A DNA stretch of 64,000 nt. Source: Salvia splendens. Lineage: Eukaryota; Streptophyta; Magnoliopsida; Lamiales; Lamiaceae. The position numbers and the translations under genes are program-made. The notes beneath the pieces were generated by a model. It was not told the DNA's origin and did no database searches. It worked only from the letters and a program-made list of their open reading frames with translations. The first letter of the stretch is position 1. Each line of letters opens with the position of its first letter. Where the stretch lies: the NCBI RefSeq assembly GCF_004379255.2, contig NC_056050.1:19771514-19835513 (forward strand), read 5' to 3'. Shown here in pieces: positions 20,589 through 33,500 of the stretch.

Positions 20589-23045
20589 ATGGCGGCGTGC
20601 TTGAGATCTCTGTTGCTTTACTCATGCATGACAGTAGCATTAGTTGCGTTTGCATTTGGAGAAGAAACCCTTTTCCCAACTTCAGGTTTTCAATCCTCTC
20701 ATTTTGCTTTCTACTATGTTTTTTGTGTTAAAAAGGAATCTTGATTTGTGTTTGTTGCAGGCGATGAGAGAGGTGGAAATGGAATGGTGGAATCTTTGGT
20801 TAGTAGAGAGAGGGGGAGATGTTTGGCTCATAATTCGAGTGATGAGCAAGGTAACAACACAACTCTGATTTTGGCTTCTAAGAGAACACAGAGGAAAGAC
20901 CCTTTTGATGATTTCAACAAATACAGAGGAGGCTGGAACATCAGTAATCGCCATTACTGGGCTGTAAGCTCTTTTCCTTTGTGTTGTTGGCCAATTTGAG
21001 TTTAGTTTTCTTTCTTGGAATTATATGATTTCATATTTTGTTATTAGTTAATTCAAGAATTTGATCCCATGTTTAGAGCTATGGTGCAAGCCAAGCCCAT
21101 TTCTTGGTGTTTTTTGCTTTCTTGAGAATTCCTGGTTTCATATTGTTGTTTGTTTGTTCAAGAATTTGTGATTTAGTATTATATATAATGGTGAGTTGGT
21201 ATTTTCTTGGATGAAAAGGAAGAGTTTTATTTCTTAGTTTGATGTTGGATTGCAGTCTGTGGCTTACACTGCTGTGCCCTTCTTTGTTGTTGGTGCAATC
21301 TGGTTTGTCATCTTTGGGCTTTGCTTGATCATCACATGCCTCTACTTCTGCTGCTGCCGGAAGGCGCCATACGGCTATTCTCGCCTTGCTTATGCCCTCT
21401 CTCTCATCCTCCTCACCTTCTTCACCATTGCTGCAATGTACATACTTATACCCTCTCTCTCTCTCTCTCTCAGTCTCCATCTGTGGTTAGTTACACATTG
21501 TGAAGGTGAAATTAGTGTTCTAATGCTACCTTTTTTTCAGCATTGGATGTGTCATCTTGTACACTGGCCAAGGGAAATATCACAGTAGCACTATCAACAC
21601 TTTGGAATACGTCGTCTATCAGGCGGATACCACGTCCGAGAGTCTTAGAAATGTGTCGGGATATCTAGCTGCAGCCAAGCAAATCAATGTGGATCAAGTG
21701 ATTCTGCCCTCTAACGTTCAAGGCGACATTGATAAGATCCAAACCAAGATAAACTCTTCGGCCACAACCCTCTCGAGTAAGACCGAGGACAATTCACAGA
21801 AGATCAAGGATGCTATTCAATCAGTGTATGTTAGTTAGTATACTACTTTTAATTTTGAATAGCAATAGGTAGAGAGTGAATGCTTTGTTGTTTTCTTGCA
21901 GGAGATTGGCTCTCATCATACTCTCTGCCGTTATGCTTTTTCTAACGTTTCTTGGATTTGGTACATTCTTGAACTTGATGCACAAAGTACAGCTTTCGAG
22001 TATTTTTCACCTTGTCGTCTCTGATGGATTTTTTTCGTTTCAGTGTTTTCAATCTTCGGCATGCAAGTTCTTGTTTACCTGTGAGTTTTAATATAGCCAA
22101 TTTCTTCGAACCTCTTTGTTCTGGCTTGCTTCCTTCGTCGTGCAACTCAATTATATAAGCCTAATGTCTCCATTTTTCTTTGCAGATTGGTGATCACGGG
22201 ATGGATTCTTGTAACTGGGACATTTTTATTATGTGGGATCTTTCTTCTTCTACACAAGTATGTATAACTATCCGATTCTTCCATCCACAACGAACCGTCT
22301 AAGTTGCACTACATCATTGCTCTTCTTGGTTTCTAATTTCAGTGTCACGGGTGATACCTGCGTAGCAATGAATCAGTGGGTCCAGAACCCGACTGCTCAT
22401 ACAGCTCTCGACGATATCCTGCCTTGCGTGGACAACGCGACTGCCCAAGAGACCTTGACCAAGAGTAAGGAAGTAACATCACAGCTAGTCACTTTGATGA
22501 ACACGGTCATCACCAACGTCTCCAACGCCAACAACATCCCCAACTTCCTCCCATTCTACTTCAACCAATCAGGCCCCCTCGTGCCAAACGTGTGCAATCC
22601 GTTCAATCTCGACCTGAGCAGTCGAGCTTGTGCACCCGGTGAGACGGACCTCGACAATGCCACACAGGTGTTGGGCGGCTACGTCTGCCAAACGTCATCA
22701 AACGGCATATGCACGACAACAGGCCGACTGACGCCAGCTATTTACAACCAGATGGCTGCTGGTGTGAATGTGAGCTATGGCTTGTATAAGTATGGTCCAG
22801 TCCTGGTTAATGTTCAAGACTGCACTTTTGTGAGAGATACGTTCTCGGCTATAGTGAACGATCACTGTCCCGGGCTGCGCAAGTACAGCCAGTGGATCTA
22901 TGTGGGGCTTGTGATGGTCGCGCTCGCGGTGATGCTGTCTCTGCTCTTTTGGGTCATATACGGGAGGGAGAGGCGCCACCGCGTGTATACCAAGGCGCAC
23001 ACGCCTCGGGGTGCACCGGATTTAGGTGAAGACAAGCATGCTTAG
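20589..23045 (+). CDS. Plant multi-pass plasma-membrane protein (At2g12400/At2g25270-like)
   Basis: Eight exons: 20589-20685, 20761-20963, 21256-21437, 21541-21825, 21902-21960, 22044-22080, 22186-22257 and 22343-23045, all in phase, giving 545 residues. The N-terminus is a signal peptide or anchor (about 5-25). Hydrophobic helices lie at about 103-130, 140-165, 257-285 and 288-310, and a last one at about 506-528 before a short basic tail. The loop between helices (about 311-505) is rich in cysteine and N-glycosylation sites (NVT, NAT, NVS, NQS), so it is probably outside the cell. A Cys cluster (CLYFCCC) follows the first internal helix. I recognise the family from Arabidopsis proteins of unknown or vague function; the topology is loosely like prominin-type proteins, but I claim no homology. 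The ATG at 20589 is the first in frame. Confidence 0.88.
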
Positions 23046-24096
23046 ATTTTGAGATTGGTGCTTCGTTTGTAGCATAACTGTTTATGTTTGCATTGTTGTT
23101 GTACAATGTAGATACTTAGTTTGTGCCTTTGTGGTGTGTGACTGGTGAGACGTAAATATATACTTTTATTATTATCATGGAATTTTTTTTATTTGATTTT
23201 GGAATTGCAATTCATGATTTTTGAGTCACTAAACTGGGAGCTGCATTGGCATTAGTATGGGCCGAGATTCTGAGCTGGGCTCAAAGAAAATGTCATAGGC
23301 CCATTATTCGTGGCCATTGCCCATTTGTTTTAGGGTTACTTGCCAAATACTAATGTTACAATAATGTCAATTTTGGACTATTATATAATACTAGTACTAC
23401 TATTATATAAGACCAATCATATACTTATTTTTTATGTAGAAAATGCCGTTTGCAATACGCGTAGCTAATCGAATCAAATATAGAACTAAAAAAAGGCAAA
23501 CACAACCCACCCATTCTGTAACACCTCCAATTGTTCTTGCATCATTTTCTCCAACATATGTTCATTTTATAATACTCCACTATCTATTATGCAGAGTGAG
23601 CTGGAGATCACTTCTCCTAGTTTAACAACCAATTAAAAATCAAGATGAATAAAATAATAAACGAATGGCTGATATTTTTATTGTTAATCTTAATTCGAGC
23701 AAGTTGGCACCAAATATAGGGAGTACTACAAAATTAAAATTTGTTTTAAAAAAAAGAGGTTTTGATTTTGGCATAGAGAAGGCGGCACGCTTCATGATCG
23801 TCCAATTATGACTTGAATTAACTTGACTTTTTCAATCATTTCTTACACGTTTGACTTTGATCCGGATTTTTGTTTGATGTTGCCTAATAAAGATATTATT
23901 TGGATCCTTCCATCATTAACCGAATCAATTCTTGCTATATTAGTAGAGACGTTTCTTTTTGATACGCGATTTAAGAAAAATTATGTTAATTAGTTAAGTA
24001 CTTGAAGATAAAGGTAGAAAATGAAAAGAGTAATGAGATGGAGAGAATAAAGTAAGAGAAAAGTAAAGGAAATGAGAAGAAATGTGTTAACTTATA
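23046..24096. other. Intergenic region
   Basis: Holds the 3' UTR of the membrane-protein gene (to about 23190) and then AT-rich sequence with no gene or clear element. Confidence 0.5.
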
Positions 24097-24255
24097 CTCC
24101 CTTCGTTCCAAGGAAGATGGCCCCTTTCTTGGGTGGCACGAGATTTTATGTAGTTTTATTTTATGTGTGTACGTGGAGAGAATAAAGTAAAAAAGTCATC
24201 TTGGGTGGAACAAACTAAAAAGAAAAGTGAGACATCTTTAATTGAACGGAGGGAA
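24097..24255. mobile_element. Stowaway-type MITE
   Basis: About 159 bp, starting CTCCCTTCGTTCCAAGG and ending TTGAACGGAGGGA, flanked by TA. The ends match the Stowaway consensus CTCCCTCCGT. There is no coding content. Confidence 0.8.
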
Positions 24256-24513
24256 TAATAAAAAGAGAAATGACTTCACTATTATAGAACGTACCAAAAT
24301 GACAAAATGCCTCCAATTACCGCGGAACGAAGATAGTAGCAAACAAGCTTTGTGTATCCTATCAGTTATAGAAATAAAACCATGTCTATAATAATTTGAA
24401 ACATCTTTTACCTAAGATTTCAATTTTGGAAATTGATTTTTTTTTCTCCATGGCACATAGTAGATTATAAGGTGTTGTATATATTTCTATTATAAACACC
24501 TATCATCTTTTTA

Positions 24514-24921
24514 GAGCATCTCCAAGGGTAGAGGTAAATGGAGAGGTAAAGTCATATAACTACCATATTTACCTTTTCTCCATGAAAAATCATTCTCAAT
24601 GGGAGAGGTATTTGAGAAGTTATTATACCTCATCCCATTTTGAAGATGTATCATTACCTCTTCATTGACGGAGAGGTAAAATCTTATAACTACCATATTT
24701 GTCTTCTTTTCATGAAAAATCATTCTCCAAGAGAGAAGGATTACACTTTATGTTTTTTGATGCATTTTGTACTATTATTTTATTTTTTAAAAAATGATTT
24801 ACCTTTCAATATATCTTTTTCCTTTGGAATGTGTTATTTTTTGGTAGGTTATATTTCACTTTATGAAAAGGTAAATAACTAATATACCTTTTTCATTTAC
24901 CTCTGCTTATTGGAGATGCTC
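24514..24921. mobile_element. PIF/Harbinger-type MITE, 408 bp
   Basis: Terminal inverted repeats GAGCATCTCCAA and TTGGAGATGCTC are flanked by TTA on both sides (24511-24513, 24922-24924). The interior repeats a block around GAGAGGTAAA, TATAACTACCATATTT and CATGAAAAATCATTCTC in direct orientation. Confidence 0.85.
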
Positions 24922-24924
24922 TTA

Positions 24925-25863
24925 CTAAGACCTCTAAATTATGTTCATATGTAAATAAAAATAGGTTAGTTCATGGCCATGAAATATCGCTCCGCTCATT
25001 GGTGTACAAGCACCGGTTGCATGGAGTTGCTGCATAGGACCATTACCATATCAGTTATAAGTTATAGTAACTGATTTGCTCAACTGAGCAGCGGAAGCAG
25101 AAATAATATCTATAGTGGCTGAATTTATAAATTTTGTTTTAAAGTATATTTTCATGTGTTTAATATCATGGGCTTTCACATAATAAGGTACATTAAATTT
25201 ATATATATTTCTAAAAATTTAAAAGAAAATTAGTGTTAAAAAGAATTCATAGAGGGCTTTAGCCCCTCCTCTCTACCACATGATCCGCCCCTAGCTCACT
25301 GTTTTGCAGTGAGGAATTGCTCGTATTTTGTGTGCGAGAGATCAACCAGAAAAGAGGGAGAGAGAAGATGAGTTAATGAATCTTGTGATTAGATTTGTGA
25401 GAGTTATAGTGTTCTCCATTCTTGTTCCAAATTTGTACACAAATCTTTGGTGGGTTAGTAAACAGTTCATCTTAATTATCCCGTGGACGCAGGGATTGTC
25501 GAACCACATAAAAATCTTGTGTTTTTGTGTTCTTTATTTGTTTCGAGCGTTTCTTTGTTATCACAATAACTCAACAAAATATGTACAATATATGTGTTGT
25601 TAACTATAGTTGAATTGACAAATGAATACGTAACTCTGGTAGTAATTATTTGGCAACTTATTCAACATTACTTTACGACTTTTCCAATTTCTTTTAGATT
25701 TTTAGAATATTTTCCTTTTCGGATAGAAAAAATAGTACTCCGTACTGACTAATTAACTGACAATTACAGTTACAAACAATTTAAAAATAAAAGTGAAGCT
25801 AAAATGGATACCAAATAACCAACGGGTTGTTGCACAGTTGGCTGTGCAGAATTGTGGTTACCT
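24925..25863. other. Intergenic region
   Basis: AT-rich, with a small block near 25260 (CCCCTCCTCTCTACCACATG) that looks like old transposon sequence. No gene supported. Confidence 0.4.
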
Positions 25864-25866
25864 TGA

Positions 25867-27675
25867 GAGCATCTGCAACGGTGGACGGACGGCGTCCGTC
25901 CGTCCGTGCCAGCGGCACGGAAGAGCTCGTCCGCCGCTGAGCTCGCTTCGCTGGCACGGCGCTGCATGATGCATCGAGCACGTCTGTGCCAGCGAGCAGG
26001 TGACGTGGCGTCCTGCGATTGGGCAACGGCATAGCCGTTGCCTTTGATTTTTTTTAAAATCAGTTTTTAATTAAAAAATCGATTAAAAATAAAAAAAATA
26101 TTTTTCCACTTCCCAAAAAAAATATATCCATTTTTTAGCGTTTTCTACCACTTTTTATTATTTTTTTAGTTCCCCCAAAAATACACATTTTCATCTATGA
26201 ATACCTCCACTTTCACACCCAAAAATTCACACCACATTCTCTAATTTTCATTCTCATCTACATTCTCTCATTTCCATTCTCATCTACATTCTCTCATCTC
26301 CATTTCTTCCACACATACAACATAACAATGTCCGGCCAAGGCGATCACCCTCCGGGCTCCCACGGTTAGAACCCCGATTAGTTCGGTTCACAACCGTTTC
26401 CTAGTCCAGAAACGGAATATTCGGCCCCTCCTCAAACCCAAAGTTCGGGCGTTCCGGGTGGCTACCGGCCATACCCAATCGAAGACCAAGATGCCCCCGA
26501 AGGGCGATACGGGTGGACACCCGAGCCTAGAGCGAGGTCGACCGCCCCCTCCCAAACTCCGACTCCTCCTACTCGCGGTGTCCGCACACCGTACTCACCG
26601 GCGGAGATGGAGCAATTGTTCAAGGCGTATTTGTCAATCTCCGAAGATCCGGAGGCTGGCACGAACCAATCCGGCGATCACTTTTGGTGGCGCATCTGTC
26701 GCCGGTACAATGAAAACCGGCCGGAGGGAACAATCGAGCGCAACGAGAGTATGGTGTGCAACGCCATCTACCGAGCCAACGAAGAAATTAACAAGTTCCA
26801 GGGGTATTACCTCCTGGAAGAGCGGTCGGCGGGGAGCGTCCGGAGTGAGGTCGACATCATCAGTTCCGCCATGTCGACCTACCAATCCATGAACTACAAG
26901 GCGTTCAAGTACCTCAACATTTGGCAGGAGACGCGGTCGCATCCGAAGTATAGGGTAGGCGTAACATCCTCCTCTAGCGGCTCCTCCAAACGGTCAAGGT
27001 CGGTATTCCTATCTGACTCCGGCTCCGAAGACGTGGTTAGCCAACTCGCCGGAGCTAACTTGGGTAGCCCCGACGCCGGCCCGAGCGGTTGCCAACGCCG
27101 ACCACAAGAAAGGAAGAAGGTAGCGGCCAATCGCCGTCGCGCCGCGACTCCATCCGGCAATGCTCCCCGACCCCGCTCCCTTTCCCATTCCCTATGCGCC
27201 ACCTCCACCCCCACCAACTCGTTGTGGACCCTTTTGGCCCAACTAAATATGGCCGATATGTCAACTATGACTCCCTCGCAACTTCGATCGCACGAGGCCA
27301 TGATATTGGGCCTCCAAAATAATTGGGGGTAGTGCAGCCGGATGAGTAGTCTTCCACGAGGATATTTTTAGCTTTAATTATGTAATTTTTAATTTTTAGT
27401 ATTTTAATTATGTAATTTTAAATTTTTAGAATTTTAATTAGGTAATTTTTATTTTTTAGGATTTTAATTATGTCTATTTTATTTTATTTGTAATATTATT
27501 TCAGTATTTTTAATGAATTTTAATGTTATGGAAATGCTTTTATTTAAAATGAATTGTGTTAGTCCTTGCGGAAGAACACAGCTGTGAGTGTTGTGCTATT
27601 GCCTAAGAGCAGACAGGAATAGTGGGGCGGGGCCCACAACTGTCCTCGTTGGCAAGAGCACGGTTGTGGGTGCTC
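25867..27675 (+). mobile_element. PIF/Harbinger element carrying only a decayed ORF1
   Basis: 1809 bp with imperfect ends (GAGCATCTGCAACGGTGG; complement of right end GAGCACCCACAACCGTG) and TGA on both sides (25864-25866, 27676-27678). A GC-rich subterminal zone is followed by an AT-rich leader and the ORF1 remnant. There is no transposase gene inside, so movement would need one in trans. Confidence 0.82.
26328..27332 (+). pseudogene. PIF/Harbinger ORF1 (Myb/SANT-like DNA-binding protein), two early stops
   Basis: The frame begins ATG TCC GGC CAA and carries TAG stops at codons 14 and 18, then stays open to TAG at 27330-27332. The Myb/SANT-like part begins near YSPAEMEQLFKAYLSISEDP and includes FWWRICRRYNENRP and the segment with NYKAFKYLNIWQ, as in ORF1 proteins of plant PIF/Harbinger elements and their domesticated NAM-associated relatives. 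The tail is Ser/Arg-rich. ORF1 helps the transposase bind DNA and enter the nucleus. Both stops sit at TAG where CAG (Gln) is a likely ancestor. Confidence 0.8.
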
Positions 27676-27872
27676 TGAGGTCCGCGTTCAAACCCGACAC
27701 CAACTAGGAGACTTTCGGCCTTAATCCGCAAAACCGATCAAGTAGGATTAGTCGGATTCCATGACAAGAGGGTTTGGAACATCTATGGCCAAACCCAAAA
27801 AAATGGTATACCTATTCTGACTAGGGGTGATCATTTGGTACGGTTTTCGGTTCAATTTTTGCTAAAATAATA

Positions 27873-28051
27873 CTCTCTCTGTCCCGCACTACTCGCACAT
27901 TTCCTTTTGGGCACGGAGATTAAGGAATGAGTGATAGACAAAGTCAACAATTACGGCTGTAGGTATAAATTGTTACTAAAAATGGAAAGAATGCAAATAA
28001 CTTGGGACGCCCAGAAAGGAAATAAGTGCAAGTAGTGCGGGACGGAGGGAG
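27873..28051. mobile_element. Stowaway-type MITE, 179 bp
   Basis: Starts CTCTCTCTGTCCCGCACTAC and ends GTGCGGGACGGAGGGAG, flanked by TA. It belongs to the same family as the copy at 45095-45273, which is in the opposite orientation. Confidence 0.88.
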
Positions 28052-29231
28052 TAAAATTTTGTGAAAATTTAAACCAAATCAAACAAAATTATACGGAAAA
28101 AATCAAACCCCAAAAAAAATTTGAACTACAAAAGCCACTTTGATCCGAACCGAAAAATCAAATAGAAGAGTCAAAATTTTCCATAAATCTAAACCGAGTT
28201 GAACTAAAATCTGAAAAAAGTGAACCAATTTTTAAATTTCAATTTAAATTTTAATTTGGATCAATTATTTGATTTCAGGTATTTTACTCTCCCAAACTCC
28301 ATTCATTTTTAGAAAACTGTGATGATTCCAAAAGCGGAATCAAAACTACTGGGACCAAAACAACCAATTCCACTTTAATCATATGATTTCCGGATTATCC
28401 CATCTTTTCCGAATTCGAACCTCGTAATTTTTTTTTCTTTTTTTCCTTCTCTACGTATATATGAGTTTTATTATCTTATAATTTTTGATGTAAATTTTTT
28501 TATCCTTTTCCATACATTTCTAAATTTGCATTATAATAACTTGTTCATGTCACCAGTCCGCCCACTATTTCTTTTATACGTTACCAATTAGTTGTTGTGC
28601 AGTCTTTCGTGAAGGGAGAAAGGTGAAGTCATTTCCGTAAAATTCACAGCAATTTATCTTTAGTAATTCTCCATCTTAAAAGCTAAGGTAAAACCAGATC
28701 AAAGTCCATAGCCGCGACCTTCGATTTCATGCTTGACGATGCTTGCAGGCAATGCTTCAACAGATCTCAACACAAAGAATCAAAGAATAATATTACGAGG
28801 ACAATACAAATAATTAAAAATTGAAGCGAACGACGAAAATTACCTCAATACGAATCAACGCACCGAACGGAAACGACACCGTAACGGAATACGCAGCAAT
28901 GAGAATGGAATGATCTCAATAATCTCAACCAGCAGCAAACACAACACGCATACTACTTGTTCCTTCAATTTTAGATTCAAATTATAGTTTCTTCCCCTCA
29001 TTGCTTTTTGGTGGCTGGGCAAATTCGTTTCATTCATTTAATTATATCGAGAATGCTCCTTTTTTTAATCCAATACGTCTTCATTTTGAAAATCATATGT
29101 ACAACCAACACAAACATCAGCTTCCCTGTTTCCGAAAATTGTTCAGGTGTCGCCGCCGCGGATCGGGACTCTTTCGCCAACCGATTGGTGATTCCGAATA
29201 TAACCAAACCTGCAGATTCGGCTTCGCTGAG
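28052..29231. other. Intergenic region and 3' flank of the serine-rich gene
   Basis: 28052-28840 is AT-rich and includes ACCGAACC-type patches like degenerate hAT ends (28140-28260). 28840-29231 is probably the 3' UTR of the - strand gene. No other gene is supported. Confidence 0.45.
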
Positions 29232-29825
29232 TCAGAGGTCGTCGGCGTTGGACATGACCGAGAGATGGCTCCGCCGCGGCCGGAAGTCGGCTCGGCGACG
29301 CTGCTGGTGCGACGACGGACGAATCAAAGCCGCTAGAGCTCGCTTCACCAGATCTCCTTCCACGGTGCCGATCCGCACCAGAGAATTAGTCATCGCAGAT
29401 CTCCTCATGTTCAACCGATTCGGAGAGTATGAGATCGGTTGATTCCCGCCGCTGTTTTTGTGCAAAGCACATCGAAACGAACCTGGATGATTCGTCGGGG
29501 AGCATAGGCACGTCCGCTTCGGAATATTCCCGCCGCCGCTCCTCTGCACGAGATTGCGCGGCGCCGCCGCGATCGAGCGGCGCGGAGATATAGATCTGTC
29601 GATTTCGAAGCGAACGGACCGCGTAGGAGGCGGAGAGAACAGGCCGTGGAGGTTGACGCGCGTCGGAGAGGCCGCACGGCGCTGGTTGAGGAAACTGGAT
29701 GCAGGAGATGAGGAATAATAGCTGGTAGACGAAGCGAACGACGACGAGGTGGAGGAATTACGAATAGCGCTGGCGCGGTGGCCGGGTAAAACCGCCCCGG
29801 TCGACCTTCTAGAAGACGTAGCCAT
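29232..29825 (-). CDS. Serine-rich protein-like (At5g25280/At1g67910-type), single exon
   Basis: 197 residues. The N-terminus is very serine-rich (SSTSSSFASSTSYYSSSPAS). SPTRVNL and VRFEIDRSISPRRSI follow. The conserved C-terminal half contains RTCLCSPTNHPGSFRCALH, SNRL-like NRLNMRRSAMTNSLVRIG, VKRALAALIRPSSHQQRRR and the terminal SVMSNADDL. These match a plant-specific family found in all angiosperms, for which I know no established biochemical role. Cys and His residues in CLCSPTNHPGSFRCALH could bind metal; that is inference. The start is the ATG at 29825, just downstream of a purine-rich leader. Confidence 0.9.
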   Translation of the reverse strand: MATSSRRSTGAVLPGHRASAIRNSSTSSSFASSTSYYSSSPASSFLNQRRAASPTRVNLHGLFSPPPTRSVRFEIDRSISPRRSIAAAPRNLVQRSGGGNIPKRTCLCSPTNHPGSFRCALHKNSGGNQPISYSPNRLNMRRSAMTNSLVRIGTVEGDLVKRALAALIRPSSHQQRRRADFRPRRSHLSVMSNADDL

Positions 29826-30274
29826 TGCTGGTGTTGTTCCTTTTCCCTTGTTTCCTCCCTGAAGAAAGGTAATGTTTCTAAGAGAGAGAGAGGAGGAAAG
29901 AGGGAATACTTTAGTAGGAGTATTAATTTTCTAAAGTGCCCTGTGGCTCTTCAGTTTGGCAAACCTAGCTGGTGTGAAAGGGGTGATTTATAGTTGGGGA
30001 AGGCGATGGCACGACTGGTAAATTCGAAGCAAAGAGAGGGGTAGTGGAGGAAAAGTTTGGTCAGGAGGTGGGGTCCAGCGTTTTGGGGAATCTCATACAA
30101 CGGCTGCAAACTGCCTTTAAATTTTTTAAACCACTCGAGTCGAAGGTGGAGTAGTTTCGAGCAACGAATTTCTTCAGGCGTTGCGGAATAGCTGCCACGT
30201 ATTATAATGTGGGGCTGATTACGGCTTGCAAAAAGAAATGCAAAATCTATTACTCCGGTCTACCATTTTAAAAA
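29826..30274 (-). promoter_or_regulatory. Upstream region of the serine-rich gene
   Basis: A GA-rich run (GAGAGAGAGAGGAGG near 29885, i.e. CT-rich on the coding strand) is typical of plant 5' UTRs or core promoters. Nothing more specific is clear. Confidence 0.4.
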
Positions 30275-30567
30275 CTGCTCCGTCCGTTCTATAATAGTGG
30301 AGTCATTTATTTTTGACACAGATATTAAAAAGACAAATTATGTTAAGTGAGTTAAGTAAAAGAAGAATAAAGTAAGAAAGGAAAAATATAGAATGGTTAA
30401 AAAAGAATAAAGTAAGAAAGAGTAAAGTAAGTAAGAAAAAATAAAATAAAAGAGAGTAAAGTAGGTGAGAAAAATGTGTTGTCTTTTATTAAAAAAATAA
30501 TAAATGACTCAACTCCTTTGAAACCTAAAAAAATAGCAAAATGGCTCCACTGCTATGAAACAGAGAG
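30275..30567. mobile_element. Stowaway-like MITE
   Basis: Left end CTGCTCCGTCCGTTCTATAA and the complement of the right end CTCTCTGTTTCATAGCAG pair over about 30 bp (shared TAGTGGAG / CAGTGGAG blocks). The interior is A/G-rich with repeated AATAAAGTAAGAAAG. Confidence 0.65.
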
Positions 30568-33500
30568 TATTTTACCATTTTGAATTATCTACTACTCGTA
30601 CTCCATCATTTAGTGTACTATATTTTTTGCACCTTTGATATACTCATAGTTCACTATAAAACTAATATAAAAAATAGGTTTTTATTCCACTTACATTCTC
30701 CCTTATTTTTTTCGCAAATTCAAGCAAATGTCTTAAATTCATGCCGAGTTAAAATGGCTTTTAAATGGAGGTCAGAGGGCTCGTAAAGATGACCCCTTTA
30801 TTTTTCGCACTTATTTTGAAAAAATGATAATAAATAGTTAAAGTTGAGACAAATTAAAGTAAGAGAGAGAATAATGCAGAATAGTTTATCTTCTACATTA
30901 TTCTCTCTCTTACTTTATTTCTCATTTACTTTAATTATTTATTATTCCCTTCATTTTTTTAAAAATAACAACTATTTTCATTTTGGGTTGTTCCTTAAAA
31001 ATAGAAACTTTAGAATCTTTCTATTTTAGGACATAGATCCCACAATCCACTGACTTTACTTTCACTACTTTTTCTCTTCTTCTCTCTTACTTTACTCATT
31101 TTTCTTTTCCTCTCTCTTACTTTACCAATTCTTCTCACTTACTTTACCAATTGTGCATTAAAACCCGTAACATTTTAAATGTTTCTAATTTTTTAATACG
31201 GATGGAGTATTATTTTTCCAAAACACGTGTGAAAAAAAATAGTCATTTTAATTGGGACCGAAGGAGTAGTATAGAATACTAGTTTTTTTTCCCTTTTATT
31301 TGTTCGATGATAGTTGAAGCACTTTATTTGACATAAGAATTAAAGAAAATTGTGATAAATAGATTTTGTGAAAATAGAATTAAATAAAGCGTTAGGCAAA
31401 ATATTAAATATAGTATAATAAAATAAAATATGAATGAAATGATAAGATTTTGAACGTACTGAATTTACGAGAGATTTTAAGAGGTACTCTCTCTATTCAC
31501 CATTTGAAGAGCTATTTTAACTCGGCACGAGTTTTAAAAAATTATTTGATTTTGTGAAGAAAAATGTAAAAGGAGAAAGATAGTGAAATGTGAGACCCAA
31601 TTAAAGTATTAGTTTTATATTGAAATGTGGGGTCCGCCTACTAAAAGTATAATAAAGTAAATAGTTTTATAAATCATGAACAACTTAAAATGACAAAATA
31701 GTTCCTTAAATAGTTTTTTAGGCTAGGAATATATACAATACTGTTATTTTAATAAAAAGATGATAGAATTTCATATAAATGAAAATTAACATCGTTTAGC
31801 TTATTTATAAATCAAATGTTCGTTTCGTCTATAATATGAAATTAACCACTATATAAATATCATTACAAATGTATTACTATAGTCTACAAGTTATAACTTT
31901 TGGCGATACATAATAATTACTTACGTCGCAAAACAACTGCTGTAGGATATTTTTTTCAAAAAATTTAAAATTGGTAGAATTATTGACAGTCTTAAATTAA
32001 AACCACAATAACTTTTCTAGAAACGGGAAAATAATACTGATTCATTCAACATTTCCCTCATATTGGGTAGTACCACTAAATAATTTCAAATTGCAATAGT
32101 ACATTATCAAGTAATTATAAGCTCAACTCTAAAACATAGCCAGAATTTATAATTTTATTATTATTAGACAAAGTCTCCCTTTCATTATATATAACTCCTA
32201 TAATATTGATAACAATTTATTATGTTGGTTGGGGGAGTTGAGAAGTTTGGACATCCTCCAACCTTTGGGTGGAATATAAGGCCAAATATATACTCCATAT
32301 GTATTGCAAAATTGTCACCTAATCCACCTATTATTATATAACTAGTTATACAATCTAACTTTCATGAGTAGCAATTTCTCATTAAAATAATTATAGACAA
32401 TATTGTGATGAGATTGTATTTTCTTGGAGGACATTTGGACCTATCCAAATAGACATGTTCAATACATATTTTGAAATAATCCAGCATGCAACCACCGATT
32501 TGCAATTTGTACATGGTTCATTCAATGTTTGATTAGTTTCAGTAAGAGTTCATAGTTAAGAGTAACAAAACTATGATATTCAATTCATTTTTACTTATGC
32601 ACACAGAAATAAATTATTAATGCAGATTGACTCCAATGTTATCCACAATGTGAGGAGGTTGATGTTATCTAAAATGGGTTGTTTGGATAACACCTAAAAA
32701 CATCATGTATGGCCTACCATGTTACACTTTTTAATATTACTAATATTTTTATTCTAATATTTGAAATTGTTAGGCGCCTTAGATGTACTTTAGATAAGCT
32801 ATTTGAATTTTTAATTGTATAACAAATGATATGATTAGTTCACATTAATTTGGATGAAAACTGCAAAAAAATCAAATGCATTGGTATCATGTATGCAGCA
32901 ATAAGATCCAATGGTGGTTTGCAATATGATCTATATTGAAATGCAAATTACATTCCACATTGGGAAACCATTAAAATTGCAATCAGTATATATGAGCTAT
33001 TCTAATTATAATAGTAGTATGAAGTTTTCGTGAAGTGTTTTGTGAAGTGTTTAAAAAACAAAAAGTACGAGGATTTTACCTGTAACGGACAATATCATAC
33101 ATTTATGAAGTTTGGGTGTACATTGATGATTCTCATAATGGAACCAGAGCTCTGGTTCAGATTGCGTGGCTCAAGGTTGGATTGATTGCTTTGCACATTT
33201 CCCAGTGTTCCTATATGGGCTTGATCGATACTTATGACCTGTGTACCTGTGTGGTCTTGGTCTTGGTTTGATGGGATTTGTTGAGGTGCAAACCACATCA
33301 CACGTCAAGGATTAAGTAAAATTGTAAACAATATATAAGGGTTACCCCAACTCCGTTAGCACGAAGCATCTTGGTTTGTTAGGAGGTTTGTTGAGGTGCA
33401 AACTACATCACACGTTAGGAAATAAGTAAAGTTATAACCAATATATAATGGTTATCTAAACTCCATTAGTATAAGACATTTTTGGAAGTGTCCCAAATAT

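Noticed and set aside
26894..27301. A - strand open frame of 135 residues
   Set aside because: Shadow of the GC-rich ORF1 pseudogene on the + strand.
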